A DNA stretch of 64,000 nt from Listeria costaricensis (lineage in GTDB: Bacteria; Bacillota; Bacilli; Lactobacillales; Listeriaceae). A program made the position numbers and the translations under genes. The stretch is from NCBI RefSeq assembly GCF_900183385.1, contig NZ_FXUT01000013.1, forward strand, positions 16,183 through 80,182, in the 5' to 3' direction. The notes below the pieces were generated by a model. The model worked only from the letters and a program-made list of their open reading frames with translations. It was not told the DNA's origin and did not search any database. Positions 8,075-18,215 of this stretch are shown piece by piece. Position 1 is the stretch's first letter. Every line of letters starts with the position of its first letter.

Positions 8075-8779
8075 CTATAGAGGCGCTTCGACCATTCGGT
8101 AGCCCACACCGACCTCCGTCATAATGTAGGCCGGCTCGGCAGGATTTTGCTCGATTTTGCGGCGAATGTTGCTCATATTGACGCGCAAAGTTTGGCTTTC
8201 ATTGGCATAGGGGCCCCAAATTTCACGAATCAGAAAATCATGGGTCAACACTTTGCCGGCATGGGTCGCCAGGAGTAGCAGGATTTTATATTCAATCGGT
8301 GTCAAATGGACAACCTGATCGTTCACCGTGACGATTCGGCGGTCATCATCAATCCGCAGCCCGTTGATTTGAATGAGACTGCTGGCACCGGCATTTTGAG
8401 CCGCTTGTGCCCCGCTGTGCCGCAATGCAGTGCGAATTCTTGCCAGCAGTTCGGAGGTGCCGAACGGTTTGGTGATATAATCATCTGCCCCGAGATCGAG
8501 TGCCGCCACTTTTTCCTTCTCATGACCGCGCGCCGAAACGACCACAATGGGCAAGGCGGTCCAGCTGCGAATATTTTCAAGCACCGACAGGCCGTCCATA
8601 TCGGGCAGCCCCAAGTCGAGCAGCACCAAATCAGGCGCATGTGTGGCGGCCATTTCAATGCCTTGCTGCCCGGTTTCAGCCCGAAGAACCTGATAATCGC
8701 TTGCTGACAATACGGCCGACATGAAATTGCTGATGCCCGTCTCGTCCTCAATCAAAAGTATGACTCGTTTGGGTCCCAT
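8075..8779 (-). CDS. kdpE: KdpE response regulator
   Basis: An OmpR-family regulator of 234 residues. The receiver domain has E11-D12 and the phospho-acceptor Asp55 (LVLLDLGLPDMDG), Thr/Ser in VVVSARG and the Lys of ITKPFG. The C-terminal winged helix (about 135-230) has LTPIEYKILLLLATHAGKV and TLRVNMSNIRRKIE. It would receive phosphate from KdpD and activate kdpFABC. It overlaps the end of kdpD by 32 bp, and AAGGAGG precedes its ATG. It is the last gene of the operon. Confidence 0.95.
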   Translation of the reverse strand: MGPKRVILLIEDETGISNFMSAVLSASDYQVLRAETGQQGIEMAATHAPDLVLLDLGLPDMDGLSVLENIRSWTALPIVVVSARGHEKEKVAALDLGADDYITKPFGTSELLARIRTALRHSGAQAAQNAGASSLIQINGLRIDDDRRIVTVNDQVVHLTPIEYKILLLLATHAGKVLTHDFLIREIWGPYANESQTLRVNMSNIRRKIEQNPAEPAYIMTEVGVGYRMVEAPL

Positions 8780-11495
8780 TTTGTTCTCCTCCTTTTGCTA
8801 GTGGCAACGAAAACCAGAAAACCGCCCCATGTCCCCTATGTCCACCAGCTTCCTGATTATAAGCGGCCATTCTGCCTTGATGCGCCCGCACGATGGAATA
8901 GCAGATCGACAGGCCGATGCCAAGGCCACGTGTGCGGTCCGCCTGATCCTCTTCGCCCGCTGCAAGTCCGTCAAACAGGTGGGGCAGCTTGGCCGGCGGA
9001 ATCCCTATCCCGTCATCTCGCACCGTAAAAACAGCCTCCTCGCCTGATCGACCGACTTCAAGCCAGACCTTGGCCGTTTCGCCGCCGTGTCGGAGGGCAT
9101 TTTCGATCAGGTTGATCAAGACTTGCACGATTAGCGTCCCGTCCATTGGCACAAAAAGCGGCTCGTCGGGCACTTTGACATAAATTTCTCGGTCTGGGAA
9201 GCGTTGCTTGATGCGACCGACAGCCTCGGCGGCCACTTCTTCCACGATTTCTTCCGTCCGGTCGACTGTGACCAGCCCCTCGTTGATTCGAGTAATGGAC
9301 AGCAAATTTTCCACCATGCGAATCAGCCATTCCGAGTCGTCCTTGATGTCATGAACCAGCTTCGTTTTCGTCTGGTCATCCATGGTTGCCGTATTTTCCA
9401 GAATCGCCGAACTGGCGCCTAGAATTCCGGTCAGCGGCGTGCGCAGGTCATGCGAGATTGCCCGAAGCAGATTCCCACGCATTTTCTCCTTTTCCGCCTC
9501 AATTAAGATCGTCCGCTGCTCATCAGAGAGTTTTTGTCGCTCTAATGCTATCGCCACTTGGCTGGTGATCATGCGGAGGAACAGCCGGTTGTCCTGTGTC
9601 AGCAGGCCTTTCTCTTTCAAGCAGTACACGCCCAAAACACCGAGTACTTGACCCTGCGAAATGACCGGCATGTAGTGACCCATGGCTCCCATCAACGTAT
9701 CCGTTCCGGCACCGGCGCGTTTTTTATTTTTAAAAACCCAATGCGCCACGGCCTGTTCATCTTCTGTCAGCAGTTTATCGGCACCTGCTTCATCCGCTAC
9801 CTGCTGGAATGCCGGCGCGTGCCCACTAAGCGGATCTTCCAGAAAAAATACCGCCGACCGCCCAAACAGCCTTGCAACATAGTCGTTGGTCAGTTCTGCG
9901 ATCCCCGCCAAATTGCGCGTGACTAGGAGCTGCTTGTTGATTTCATAGAGGACTTCCGTACGGTGCTCCTTGGCGACCGCCTGCTTGGCCTGCTTTTTGA
10001 TACGAACAGTTAGCGCGCTTGTGACCAGTGCGACAATTAGCATGATTGCAAAAGTGACTGGATAGCCGGCCTGAATCGTGTTAAATGTATACACAGGCGT
10101 GGTGAAGAAAAAGTTGAACAGCAGCACGCCGAGAAGCGAACCTAAAACGCCGTACAGGTAGCCTTCTGTGATGCGCGAAATGATTAGCACGGATAAAATA
10201 TAGACCATAATGACATTTTGATCGCCGATACCAAGTTCTGAAAGCCCGAGGGAGACGAGTGTCGCTAAAACTAGCAGTCCCATCATTTTCGCCGTATCAT
10301 GCCAGGTGATTGGTTTAATGAACTGGCGACGTCTGCGTGATTTTGCTTTTCGCCCGACAGCCATTTCAGCGGGAATAATGTGAATTTCAATGTTATGGAT
10401 TTCCGAAATGATCTGGTCCTCCAAATATTCCTCCCACAGGCCGATCAGACGCCGTTTTCGCCGCGACTTGCCCACCACAATATCGGTCACACCGCTTTGC
10501 TTGGCATATTCCGCAATCGTTTCCGCCAAATTATCACCATTCAGCGTGACGATTTCCGCCCCGAGCCGCTCCGCCAGCTCTAGATTCTCCCGCAACGCCC
10601 GCTTTTCTTCCGGCAAAATCTTCTCCGTGTCGCCATCGTCCACATAGAGCACCGTCCATGGCGCATGAAAAGCCTCAGCCGCACGTGCTCCCCAGCGAAT
10701 CAAGCGACTGGAAGATGGCGCCAGACCAATACAGACTAGGAGCTTCATACTGGCAAACTTGTCCGTCAGAATCGATATTCGGCTATTTTCAAAACTGATT
10801 CGATCGGCCGCCTTCCGCAAAGCAATCTCTCGCAGCAGTTTTAAATTATCCTTCGTAAAAAAGTTCCTCATCGCAACACCGGCACGATCTGGCTGATAAA
10901 TTTTCCCCTGCGCCAGCCGCTTGAGAAGCTCGTCCGGATCAATATCGATCAATTTGACCGTATCCGCCTGATCGAAAAACTGATCGGGAATCGTCTCCTG
11001 CACCACAATCTGTGTGATGCCCGCGATGATGTCATTCAAACTCTCAATGTGCTGCACGTTGACCGTCGTATACACATCAATCCCGGCCGCAAGCAATTCC
11101 TCAATGTCCTGATAACGCTTCTTATTGCGCATCTCTTCAGCGTTCGTATGCGCCAGCTCATCCACCAAAATCAACTCCGGCTTCCGCGCCAGCGCCCCGT
11201 CCAAATCAAATTCCGTCAATTGAATATTTCGATGCAAAACCTTTTTTGGGGAAAGGGTTTCGAGGCCCTTTGCCAGTTCAAGCGTCTCCGGCCGGGCGTG
11301 CGGTTCCAAATAACCGATCACCACATCTCGACCGCTCTCGGCCTGTTCCCGCGCGTCATTCAGCATGGCATAAGTCTTGCCGACGCCTGCCGCATAGCCA
11401 AAATAAATCTTAAGCTTGCCGCCTTCCTCCTGAATTTCATTTTTAAACCGTCCCAAAAGTGCATCCGGATTCGGACGTTCGGCCTTCCTTTCCAT
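8748..11495 (-). CDS. kdpD: KdpD sensor histidine kinase for potassium
   Basis: About 915 residues. In order: KdpD N-terminal domain with a Walker A motif (GYAAGVGKTYAML), a universal-stress-protein domain (about 240-370), four membrane helices (about 395-500), a GAF-like domain, HisKA with the phosphorylated His in RAISHDLRTPLTG, and HATPase_c with DDGIGIPP and GLGIGLS. It senses potassium or turgor limitation. In S. aureus the USP domain binds c-di-AMP; the corresponding APSSSRLIR...VLYVDD stretch is present here, so the same control is possible. The start is ATG 11495, since GGAGGTG lies 9 nt upstream; a more distal ATG at 11513 has that site inside its coding sequence. Confidence 0.95.
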   Translation of the reverse strand: MERKAERPNPDALLGRFKNEIQEEGGKLKIYFGYAAGVGKTYAMLNDAREQAESGRDVVIGYLEPHARPETLELAKGLETLSPKKVLHRNIQLTEFDLDGALARKPELILVDELAHTNAEEMRNKKRYQDIEELLAAGIDVYTTVNVQHIESLNDIIAGITQIVVQETIPDQFFDQADTVKLIDIDPDELLKRLAQGKIYQPDRAGVAMRNFFTKDNLKLLREIALRKAADRISFENSRISILTDKFASMKLLVCIGLAPSSSRLIRWGARAAEAFHAPWTVLYVDDGDTEKILPEEKRALRENLELAERLGAEIVTLNGDNLAETIAEYAKQSGVTDIVVGKSRRKRRLIGLWEEYLEDQIISEIHNIEIHIIPAEMAVGRKAKSRRRRQFIKPITWHDTAKMMGLLVLATLVSLGLSELGIGDQNVIMVYILSVLIISRITEGYLYGVLGSLLGVLLFNFFFTTPVYTFNTIQAGYPVTFAIMLIVALVTSALTVRIKKQAKQAVAKEHRTEVLYEINKQLLVTRNLAGIAELTNDYVARLFGRSAVFFLEDPLSGHAPAFQQVADEAGADKLLTEDEQAVAHWVFKNKKRAGAGTDTLMGAMGHYMPVISQGQVLGVLGVYCLKEKGLLTQDNRLFLRMITSQVAIALERQKLSDEQRTILIEAEKEKMRGNLLRAISHDLRTPLTGILGASSAILENTATMDDQTKTKLVHDIKDDSEWLIRMVENLLSITRINEGLVTVDRTEEIVEEVAAEAVGRIKQRFPDREIYVKVPDEPLFVPMDGTLIVQVLINLIENALRHGGETAKVWLEVGRSGEEAVFTVRDDGIGIPPAKLPHLFDGLAAGEEDQADRTRGLGIGLSICYSIVRAHQGRMAAYNQEAGGHRGHGAVFWFSLPLAKGGEQNGTQTSHTFD

Positions 11496-11515
11496 GTTGA
11501 ATGACACCTCCATTT

Positions 11516-12091
11516 CTATGCTTTCAGTTTATCAAGCGCCAGATTGACTTGCAAAACATTCACTACCGGTTCCCCTAAAAATCCAGCGGTCCGCTTCGTT
11601 GTATAGCGGTCGATGATGTTGTCCACCGTTTCTTCCTCTATACCCCGTTCAGCGGCAATCCGTGCAGCCTGATATTTAGCGGCCTGAACAGAAATTTGCG
11701 GATCAACGCCGCTTGCCGAACCGGTCACCAGCTCCACTGGGACGGGCTTCTGATTTTGCGGATCAATTTTATGGTAATAGGCCACTCGTTTTTTAACTAG
11801 GGCCTGCTCGGCCGCGCTCATCGGGTTCAGGTTGCTCGGAGCTCCCGTATTGTCCGGCCTTCCCAACAAGTATTTCGGGTCTGTAAACGATTGGCCGATC
11901 AGTTTTGATCCGACCGTTCGACCATTTTCCTCTATTAAGCTGCCGTTCGCTTGGTCTTTGAAAGCAGCTTGGGCGATCAGTGTCACCACGCCCGGATAAG
12001 CGACTCCGCAAAGCAGTGTGAGCGCTAGAAAGCTCACGAAAACCGGCCGCCATATTTGAATGAATCGTTTGAGCATTTTTTCATTTTCCAT
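11516..12091 (-). CDS. kdpC: KdpC, potassium-transporting ATPase subunit C
   Basis: The 191-residue product has one N-terminal membrane helix (about 14-38) and the family motifs GSKLIGQSFTDPKYLLGRP, SNLNPMS and SASGVDPQIS, ending LDKLKA. KdpC stabilises the KdpFABC complex. It starts one base after the kdpB stop, with GGGGGTG before the ATG, so the genes are tightly co-translated. Confidence 0.95.
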   Translation of the reverse strand: MENEKMLKRFIQIWRPVFVSFLALTLLCGVAYPGVVTLIAQAAFKDQANGSLIEENGRTVGSKLIGQSFTDPKYLLGRPDNTGAPSNLNPMSAAEQALVKKRVAYYHKIDPQNQKPVPVELVTGSASGVDPQISVQAAKYQAARIAAERGIEEETVDNIIDRYTTKRTAGFLGEPVVNVLQVNLALDKLKA

Positions 12092-12092
12092 G

Positions 12093-14150
12093 TTAGGACA
12101 CCCCCAATAATGTCAGCAGCAGATCGATCGCTTTGATGGCAATAAACGGCGCAATGATGCCGCCCAGTCCGTAGATAAACAGATTGCGGCTGAGCAGCTT
12201 TCCGGCGGGCATTTCATGATATTTCACACCGCGCAGCGAAAGTGGGATCAGCGCCACGATGATCAGCGCGTTATAAATGATCGCCGATAGGATGGCGGTT
12301 GTCGGGCTGGTAAGCTGCATCACGTTGAGCGCATCCAGCTCTGGGTATATACTATAGAAAAGCACGGGAATGATCGCAAAATATTTAGCAATGTCATTGG
12401 CCACGCTAAAGGTTGTCAGTGCGCCGCGTGTCATCAGGAGCTGCTTGCCGATTCGCACGATGTCGATCAGCTTGGTCGGGCTCGAATCGAGATCCACCAT
12501 GTTGCCTGCCTCCTTGGCTGCCTGCGTCCCGGAGTTCATGGCGACTGCCACGTCTGCCTGTGCCAGGGCGGGCGCATCATTCGTCCCGTCTCCCGTCATC
12601 GCGACAAGATGGCCTTCTTTTTGATAGGAACGAATCAGATCGAGCTTGGCTTCCGGTGTGGCCTCGGCAAGAAAATCATCGACTCCTGCTTCTGCCGCAA
12701 TGGCCGCAGCGGTCATCGGATTGTCACCGGTGATCATGATCGTCTTAATGCCCATTTTCCGCAGATCGACAAATCTTTCCTTCACACCGTTTTTCACGAT
12801 ATCCTTCAAATAAATGACACCCAATACGTCCTGATTCCGCACGACAACAAGTGGTGTCCCGCCCAGTCGCGCAATCCGTTCGACAATTTCATCACAGGCT
12901 GCCGGATAATGACCGCCAATCTGCTCGATATATTTTTTCACTGCATCTGCCGCACCTTTACGAATTTTCTGTTCGCCAAAATCCACTCCGCTCATCCTCG
13001 TTTTGGCTGTAAAAGGAATGAATGTCGCGCCCATCGAGCCGAAATCACGCCCCCGAATGTCGAACCGCTCCTTCGCCAGCACCACAATGCTTCTCCCCTC
13101 TGCCGTTTCGTCTGCAATAGAGGAAAGCTGTGCGGCATCAGCCAAATCCTGCTCTCTGACACCCGGAACCGGAATGAATTCACTCGCTTTTCGGTTGCCA
13201 AGCGTAATCGTCCCCGTCTTGTCGAGCAAAAGCACATCCACGTCCCCAGCCGCTTCGATCGCACGGCCGCTCATGGCGAGCACGTTGGCCTGATTGAGCC
13301 GGCTCATTCCAGCAATCCCGATGGACGAAAGCAAGGCCCCAATTGTCGTGGGTGCCAGGCAAACGAGCAGCGCGACAACATTGGTTATTGAAATCGCCGC
13401 CCCGTTTCCGGCAAGCTCACTGGAGAAGTGGGTAAATGGCACAAGTGTGACCGACACGACAAGGAAAATAATCGTCAATGTCACCAGCAAAATCTGCAGG
13501 GCTATTTCATTTGGCGTTTTCTTTCGCGCCGCCCCTTCAACCATGGCAATCATTTTATCCAGAAAACTTTCGCCTGCTTCGGAAGTGATTCGCACGACCA
13601 GCCAGTCTGACACGAGGGTCGTCCCGCCAGTCACAGCGCTTCGATCACCGCCAGACTCGCGAATGACCGGCGCGGATTCACCCGTAATCGCACTTTCGTC
13701 CACCGATGCCGCCCCGTCGATCACCTCGCCGTCCATTGGAATTTGTTCGCCTGCTTCTACAAAGACCACATCCCCTTTGTGCAGCGCATTCGACAGCACC
13801 TCCGTATAGTTAGCATGATCCTCCGCCCGCTCTAGCTTCCGAGCCGTGACATCTTTCCGTGCGCTTCTCAAACTATCCGCTTGTGCCCGGCCGCGTCCTT
13901 CCGCGATCGCTTCGGCAAAGTTGGCAAAAAGCACCGTAAACCATAAGACTAGTGCGATCGCCAGCGTGTAGCCCGCCGCCGCATCCTCGACTCCAGCAAA
14001 CGCGAGGAAATAGAGCAGTGTGGTCAAAACAGCCCCGATATAGACCACCAGCATGACAGGATTTTTAATTTGAATCTTCGGCGACAGCTTGACGAAAGAT
14101 TGCACCGTCGCATCCCGATAGATTTCTTTTTTTGAATCTTCTTTTTTCAT
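12093..14150 (-). CDS. kdpB: KdpB, potassium-transporting P-type ATPase catalytic subunit
   Basis: A 685-residue P-type ATPase. The phosphorylated Asp is in [12 protein letters not shown], the actuator motif is TGESAPV, and the hinge is [21 protein letters not shown]. About seven membrane helices flank these domains. It hydrolyses ATP to drive potassium uptake by KdpA. GAGGTG lies 4 nt before the ATG at 14150. This Shine-Dalgarno overlaps the alternative GTG at 14159, so the ATG is preferred. Confidence 0.96.
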   Translation of the reverse strand: MKKEDSKKEIYRDATVQSFVKLSPKIQIKNPVMLVVYIGAVLTTLLYFLAFAGVEDAAAGYTLAIALVLWFTVLFANFAEAIAEGRGRAQADSLRSARKDVTARKLERAEDHANYTEVLSNALHKGDVVFVEAGEQIPMDGEVIDGAASVDESAITGESAPVIRESGGDRSAVTGGTTLVSDWLVVRITSEAGESFLDKMIAMVEGAARKKTPNEIALQILLVTLTIIFLVVSVTLVPFTHFSSELAGNGAAISITNVVALLVCLAPTTIGALLSSIGIAGMSRLNQANVLAMSGRAIEAAGDVDVLLLDKTGTITLGNRKASEFIPVPGVREQDLADAAQLSSIADETAEGRSIVVLAKERFDIRGRDFGSMGATFIPFTAKTRMSGVDFGEQKIRKGAADAVKKYIEQIGGHYPAACDEIVERIARLGGTPLVVVRNQDVLGVIYLKDIVKNGVKERFVDLRKMGIKTIMITGDNPMTAAAIAAEAGVDDFLAEATPEAKLDLIRSYQKEGHLVAMTGDGTNDAPALAQADVAVAMNSGTQAAKEAGNMVDLDSSPTKLIDIVRIGKQLLMTRGALTTFSVANDIAKYFAIIPVLFYSIYPELDALNVMQLTSPTTAILSAIIYNALIIVALIPLSLRGVKYHEMPAGKLLSRNLFIYGLGGIIAPFIAIKAIDLLLTLLGVS

Positions 14151-14160
14151 CTTAATCACC

Positions 14161-15849
14161 TCAATTTAAAGTTGTGAAAAAGTCTGCAAGCGGACCAAGC
14201 GCCAAGGCTGGCAAAAAGCTGAGCGCTCCGACAAGCAGAATCACACCGAGAAGCAGACCGACAAACAGGCCGTTCGAGGTCGAAAGGGTTCCGCTGCTTT
14301 CCGCCACACTTTTCTTCTTCGCCAGACTGCCGGCCAGAAAGATGGCTGCCACCATGGGAATAAATCGACCGAGGAGCATCATCGTCCCGCCGACCAGATT
14401 GGTAAACGGATTGTCCGCCGCATATCCCGCAAAAGCACTCCCGTTATTGTTGCCCATCGAGGTAAACGCATAAAGCACTTCCGAAAAGCCATGCGCCGAG
14501 CCGTTCGACAAGTAGCCGAATGTCTGCGGCAGAATCGTTGCAGCGGCCGTCCCGAGCAGCGTTAAAAGAGGGGGCACAAGGACAAGCAGGCAGACCATTT
14601 TCATCTCATACGGCTCGATTTTTTTGCCCAAATATTCAGGCGTCCGACCCACCATCAGCCCCGCAATAAATACCGTCAGAATCACAAAAGCCAGCATGCC
14701 GTAGAGTCCGCTGCCCACACCGCCGAAAATCACTTCGCCGAGCTGCATCATAAACAGCGGCACCATCCCGCCGAGCGGTGTCAGACTGTCATGCATGGCA
14801 TTCACCGCCCCGTTGGAAGCAGCCGTTGTCGAGACACTGAACAGCGCCGACTGGCCAATCCCAAAGCGCGCTTCCTTCCCTTCCATGCTGCCACCTGTCG
14901 ACACCCCTGCAAAATCAGGCCCCGTATACATCTCAGCCGCCGTAATCCCAATCAGCCCAATCACAAAGACCAGCATCATCGCCACAAAAATGGCCCGTCC
15001 TTGCCGCATGTCCCTAACCGCCTTCCCAAAAGTAAACACTAGCGCTGCCGGGATCAGCAAAATCGCCAGCATCTCCAAAAAGTTGGAAACGGCCGTCGGA
15101 TTCTCAAAAGGGAACGCCGAATTGGCACCAAAAAAACCGCCACCATTTGTCCCGAGATGCTTGATGGCAATTTGACTAGCGGCCGGTCCCAGCGGAATCA
15201 CTTGCCCCACGCCATCTTGAAGCGTTTCAACCACTTGGTAGGAAGAAAAAGTCTGCACAACGCCCTGCGAAACCAGTAAAACCGCCAAAACAAGCGAAAG
15301 CGGTAGCAGCAGATACAGGGTGATTTTTGTCAGATCCCGCCAAAAGTTCCCTAGACCGTGTGCTTTCTTATAAAGGAAGCCGCGAATCAGAACGAACAAC
15401 ACGGCAATCCCAGCCGCCGCCGAAACAAAATTCTGCACTGTCAACCCTAACATTTGGGCGAGATAGGAGAGCGTTCCTTCGCCGGAATAGGCCTGCCAGT
15501 TGGTATTTGAAACAAAACTAGCCGCCGTATTGTAGGCCAGATCAAACGACATTCCTTGCAAATGTTCCGGATTGAGCGGCAACAATCCTTGCAGCAGAAG
15601 CAGCAGCATCAAAAAGGCCAGTCCTAGAAAGCTGAAAGCAAGTACTGAGAATGCGTAGCGCTTTGCTGTCATTTCACAGGCCGCGCTTTGGCCCATTAGT
15701 CGATAGATCGCCCGTTCAAGCGGACCGAGAATCTTTTCTAGCCAGACCTTCTCGCCAATCAGCAGCTTATGAATGTAAAGCCCCAGCGGAATTGCCAAAG
15801 CAACAAGCACTGCCAGAAAAAAAATATCTTGTATGATGATCGATTTCAT
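14161..15849 (-). CDS. kdpA: KdpA, potassium channel-like subunit
   Basis: A 562-residue protein with about ten membrane helices and the repeated selectivity-filter-like segments, including [21 protein letters not shown], and the later [13 protein letters not shown]. It binds and conducts potassium in the KdpFABC pump. Its start codon overlaps the kdpF stop (ATGA), and its own TGA lies just before the kdpB ribosome site. Confidence 0.96.
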   Translation of the reverse strand: MKSIIIQDIFFLAVLVALAIPLGLYIHKLLIGEKVWLEKILGPLERAIYRLMGQSAACEMTAKRYAFSVLAFSFLGLAFLMLLLLLQGLLPLNPEHLQGMSFDLAYNTAASFVSNTNWQAYSGEGTLSYLAQMLGLTVQNFVSAAAGIAVLFVLIRGFLYKKAHGLGNFWRDLTKITLYLLLPLSLVLAVLLVSQGVVQTFSSYQVVETLQDGVGQVIPLGPAASQIAIKHLGTNGGGFFGANSAFPFENPTAVSNFLEMLAILLIPAALVFTFGKAVRDMRQGRAIFVAMMLVFVIGLIGITAAEMYTGPDFAGVSTGGSMEGKEARFGIGQSALFSVSTTAASNGAVNAMHDSLTPLGGMVPLFMMQLGEVIFGGVGSGLYGMLAFVILTVFIAGLMVGRTPEYLGKKIEPYEMKMVCLLVLVPPLLTLLGTAAATILPQTFGYLSNGSAHGFSEVLYAFTSMGNNNGSAFAGYAADNPFTNLVGGTMMLLGRFIPMVAAIFLAGSLAKKKSVAESSGTLSTSNGLFVGLLLGVILLVGALSFLPALALGPLADFFTTLN

Positions 15850-15935
15850 AAGTCTTCACCTCTAAATAACACATAAAATAGATAGATCAATAATCCGAGC
15901 GCGATCAGCCCCATGAAAATTGTGATGATCAACAT
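15846..15935 (-). CDS. kdpF: KdpF small membrane subunit
   Basis: A 29-residue peptide starting [20 protein letters not shown] and ending in RGEDL: a single membrane helix directly upstream of kdpA, with the stop overlapping the kdpA ATG (ATGA). AAAAGGAGTG lies 7 nt before its ATG. Size, hydrophobicity and position are those of KdpF, which stabilises the Kdp complex. It is too short for most gene finders. Confidence 0.88.
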   Translation of the reverse strand: MLIITIFMGLIALGLLIYLFYVLFRGEDL

Positions 15936-15989
15936 CTCTAATCACTCCTTTTTTTTCTGTTCTCATCCTCTTTCATGCCTATCTTAACC

Positions 15990-16014
15990 GTAAAGTGCGT
16001 AAAGAGAGTGTAAA
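15990..16014 (-). promoter_or_regulatory. Candidate KdpE-binding repeats upstream of kdpF
   Basis: Three TTTAC repeats on the minus strand (plus-strand GTAAA at 15990-15994, 15999-16003 and 16010-16014) lie 9-11 bp apart, 55-80 bp upstream of kdpF. Closely spaced direct repeats are common for OmpR-family sites. No strong -35/-10 pair is seen, as expected for an activated promoter. Confidence 0.35.
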
Positions 16015-16057
16015 AAAAGAAATCTAGGGAATAAAGATTGTATTAAGAATGTGCATC

Positions 16058-16074
16058 TGTGTAACAATTACACA
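16058..16074. promoter_or_regulatory. Upstream activating sequence, TGTGTAA inverted repeat
   Basis: TGTGTAA-CAA-TTACACA (16058-16064 and 16068-16074) is a 7-bp inverted repeat with 3-bp spacer, about 80 bp upstream of the sigma-54 promoter. Another TGTGTAA lies at about 16087-16093. This is the expected position for a LevR-type activator. The same heptamer recurs upstream of the second PTS gene at 43567. Confidence 0.6.
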
Positions 16075-16107
16075 CATCAGTTAGATTGTGTAAGCCTTTT
16101 TACATTT

Positions 16108-16155
16108 ATGAAAACGTTCTTATAAAGCCATTTCAAAGTTGGCACGGTTTTTGCA
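16108..16155 (+). promoter_or_regulatory. Sigma-54 promoter and cre-like site of the cellobiose PTS operon
   Basis: TTGGCACGGTTTTTGCATT (16139-16157) matches the -24/-12 consensus TGGCAC-N5-TTGCW exactly, with GG 16141-16142 and GC 16153-16154 spaced 12 bp. ATGAAAACGTTCTTA (16108-16122) fits the CcpA cre consensus with one mismatch. The operon is therefore probably sigma-54 dependent and glucose-repressed. Confidence 0.85.
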
Positions 16156-16193
16156 TTATAGTTCTATGTAAAGTTGAAAAGGAGGAATTTAAA

Positions 16194-16499
16194 ATGAAAA
16201 CAATTATGTTAGTTTGTTCTGCTGGGATGTCCACCAGTTTACTAGTAACTAAAATGGAAAAAGCGGCAGAAGCAGAAGGTATGGATGCAAAAATCTTTGC
16301 AGTAGCTGAAGCAGAAGCTGACAAACACATTGATGAAATCGATGTACTTCTTCTAGGACCACAAGTTCGTTTCTTAGAAGGCAGCATGAAGAAAAAATTG
16401 GAACCAAAAGGTATTCCAGTTGCTGTTATCAACAGTGTTGACTACGGCATGATGAAAGGCGACAACGTCTTAAAACAAGCACTTGAATTAATCAAGTAA
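16194..16499 (+). CDS. PTS lactose/cellobiose-family EIIB
   Basis: A 101-residue cytosolic EIIB with the phosphorylated cysteine in VCSAGMSTSL (C8) and the family phrase LLGPQVRFL. It takes phosphate from the EIIA at 17909 and passes it to the sugar bound by the EIIC at 16574. ATG 16194 is chosen over an upstream in-frame ATG because AAGGAGG lies 8-9 nt before it and because the upstream reading would overlap the promoter. Synteny suggests the L. monocytogenes lpo operon (lmo2683-2685), implicated in cellobiose/lactose uptake. Confidence 0.92.
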   Translation: MKTIMLVCSAGMSTSLLVTKMEKAAEAEGMDAKIFAVAEAEADKHIDEIDVLLLGPQVRFLEGSMKKKLEPKGIPVAVINSVDYGMMKGDNVLKQALELIK

Positions 16500-16573
16500 A
16501 ACAGGTATCACCAGCAATAGCTGTAAAATACTAAGCAGTCTTTCGAGATTGTCAAAAAAAGGAGATTATTATA

Positions 16574-17878
16574 ATGAATGGATTTATTGCTTTTATGGAG
16601 AAACACTTTATTCCATACGCAGCAAAAATCGGCGGGCAGCGTCATCTAGTTGCAATTCGTGATGGTTTCATCGCAACAATGCCACTGATGATTCTCGGGT
16701 CTTTCGCCGTACTGATTAACAACTTCCCGATTCAAGCATATCAAGACTTCATGAACGGACTTTTCGGAGAGGGCAAATGGCAAGCTTTCGGCGTTAACGT
16801 ATGGAATGGTACTTTCGCGATTCTAGCACTTTTAATTTCTTTCACCGTTGCTTATAACCTTGCAAAATCTTACGACAAAGATGCACTTTCTTCTGGTGTC
16901 GTATCTGTTGCTTCTTTCTTCGCAATCGGCGCTGTTGCACCAGCTGCTGAAGGTGGCATGAGCATAGCTGGACTTGGATCTACTGGTCTTTTCCTAGCTC
17001 TTATTATCTCGATTATCTCTACTGAAATTTTCACTCGTCTAAGCGGCAGTGACAAATTGGTCATCAAAATGCCTGACGGTGTTCCACCAGCAGTTTCTCG
17101 TTCATTCGCAGCGCTATTCCCTGCAATGATCACAGTTTCTATCTTCGGTCTTATCACTGCGTTCTTCCAAGCAGCTGGTATCACTGACCTTGTAGCTGAA
17201 TTCTACAAACTTATCCAAGAACCATTCATGGGTCTTGCAAACTCACTTCCAGCAGCACTACTGCTAGCATTTGTTTCTGCATTCCTTTGGTTCTTCGGTT
17301 TGCACGGTGCGAACATTATCGACCCGTTCATGCAAACAATCAACGTTCCTGCTATTGAAGCAAACGTTAAAGCTCTTGAAGCTGGTAAAGAAATTCCTTA
17401 CATCGTTAACAAACCTTTCTTCGATGCATTTGTAAACCTTGGTGGTACTGGTGCAACAATCGGTCTTGTTATCGCAATCTTCCTAGTAGCACGTAAACAC
17501 AAAGCTTACATGACAGTTTCCAAATTGTCTGCAGCACCAGGTTTGTTCAACATCAATGAACCAATGATGTTCGGTCTTCCAATCGTACTGAACCCAATCA
17601 TGTTCATTCCTTACATCTTGACTCCACTTGTACTTGTAACGGTTGCTTACTTTGCAACAGCATCTGGTCTTGTACCAGCTTGTACGATCGTTGTTCCTTG
17701 GACTACTCCACCAATCATCGGCGGCTTCCTTGCAACACAAAGCCTTGCAGGTGGTATCTTGGCAGCAGTTAACTTGGCGCTTTCTATCATTATCTTCCTT
17801 CCATTCGCGAAAATGGCTCAAATCCAAGAGCTACGTCGTGAAAAAGAAGTTCAAGCTAAAGAAGCAGCTCAAGCTTAA
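16574..17878 (+). CDS. PTS lactose/cellobiose-family EIIC permease
   Basis: A 434-residue membrane protein of the CelB family: MNGFIAFMEKHFIPYAAKIG at the start, about eight to ten helices, and the conserved FGLHGANI and FNINEPMMFGLPIV motifs. It transports beta-glucosides such as cellobiose. The codon usage is strongly biased to a small set of codons, unlike the kdp genes, which suggests high expression. It lies 74 bp after the EIIB gene with AAAGGAG before its ATG. Confidence 0.94.
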   Translation: MNGFIAFMEKHFIPYAAKIGGQRHLVAIRDGFIATMPLMILGSFAVLINNFPIQAYQDFMNGLFGEGKWQAFGVNVWNGTFAILALLISFTVAYNLAKSYDKDALSSGVVSVASFFAIGAVAPAAEGGMSIAGLGSTGLFLALIISIISTEIFTRLSGSDKLVIKMPDGVPPAVSRSFAALFPAMITVSIFGLITAFFQAAGITDLVAEFYKLIQEPFMGLANSLPAALLLAFVSAFLWFFGLHGANIIDPFMQTINVPAIEANVKALEAGKEIPYIVNKPFFDAFVNLGGTGATIGLVIAIFLVARKHKAYMTVSKLSAAPGLFNINEPMMFGLPIVLNPIMFIPYILTPLVLVTVAYFATASGLVPACTIVVPWTTPPIIGGFLATQSLAGGILAAVNLALSIIIFLPFAKMAQIQELRREKEVQAKEAAQA

Positions 17879-17908
17879 TCTGGAATTCCTTTAAAGGACG
17901 TGTTAGAT

Positions 17909-18211
17909 ATGGATCTAGAACAAACAATTATGAGTTTGATCGTATTCGGCGGTAACGCCAAGAGCGACGCAATGCTTGCCATCGAAGCAGCTAAAAAAGG
18001 CGACTTTGAAACAGCTGATAAACAAATCGAACAAGCAGAGCAGGCTTTACTTGAAGCGCATCATTCACAAACAGCCCTTATTCAAGGTGAAGCACGCGGC
18101 GAAAAAACAGAAGTATCCCTTCTTCTCGTCCATGCACAGGATCATTTAATGAATGCCATCACCTTTAAGGACTTGGCAAAAGAATTAGTCGATCTTTATC
18201 GGTCGAAATAA
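17909..18211 (+). CDS. PTS lactose/cellobiose-family EIIA
   Basis: A 100-residue helical EIIA with the active His in LVHAQDHLM (H75) and EAHHSQTALIQGEA. It accepts phosphate from HPr. The start is ATG 17909: AAAGGA lies 10 nt upstream, while the in-frame GTG at 17900 is too close to it. It completes the three-gene PTS operon and is followed by a terminator. Confidence 0.93.
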   Translation: MDLEQTIMSLIVFGGNAKSDAMLAIEAAKKGDFETADKQIEQAEQALLEAHHSQTALIQGEARGEKTEVSLLLVHAQDHLMNAITFKDLAKELVDLYRSK

Positions 18212-18215
18212 AAGA

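Noticed and set aside
12609..13391. A 260-codon frame antisense to kdpB
   Set aside because: It lies opposite a highly conserved ATPase gene, has no ribosome site, and its composition is that of a complementary-strand shadow.
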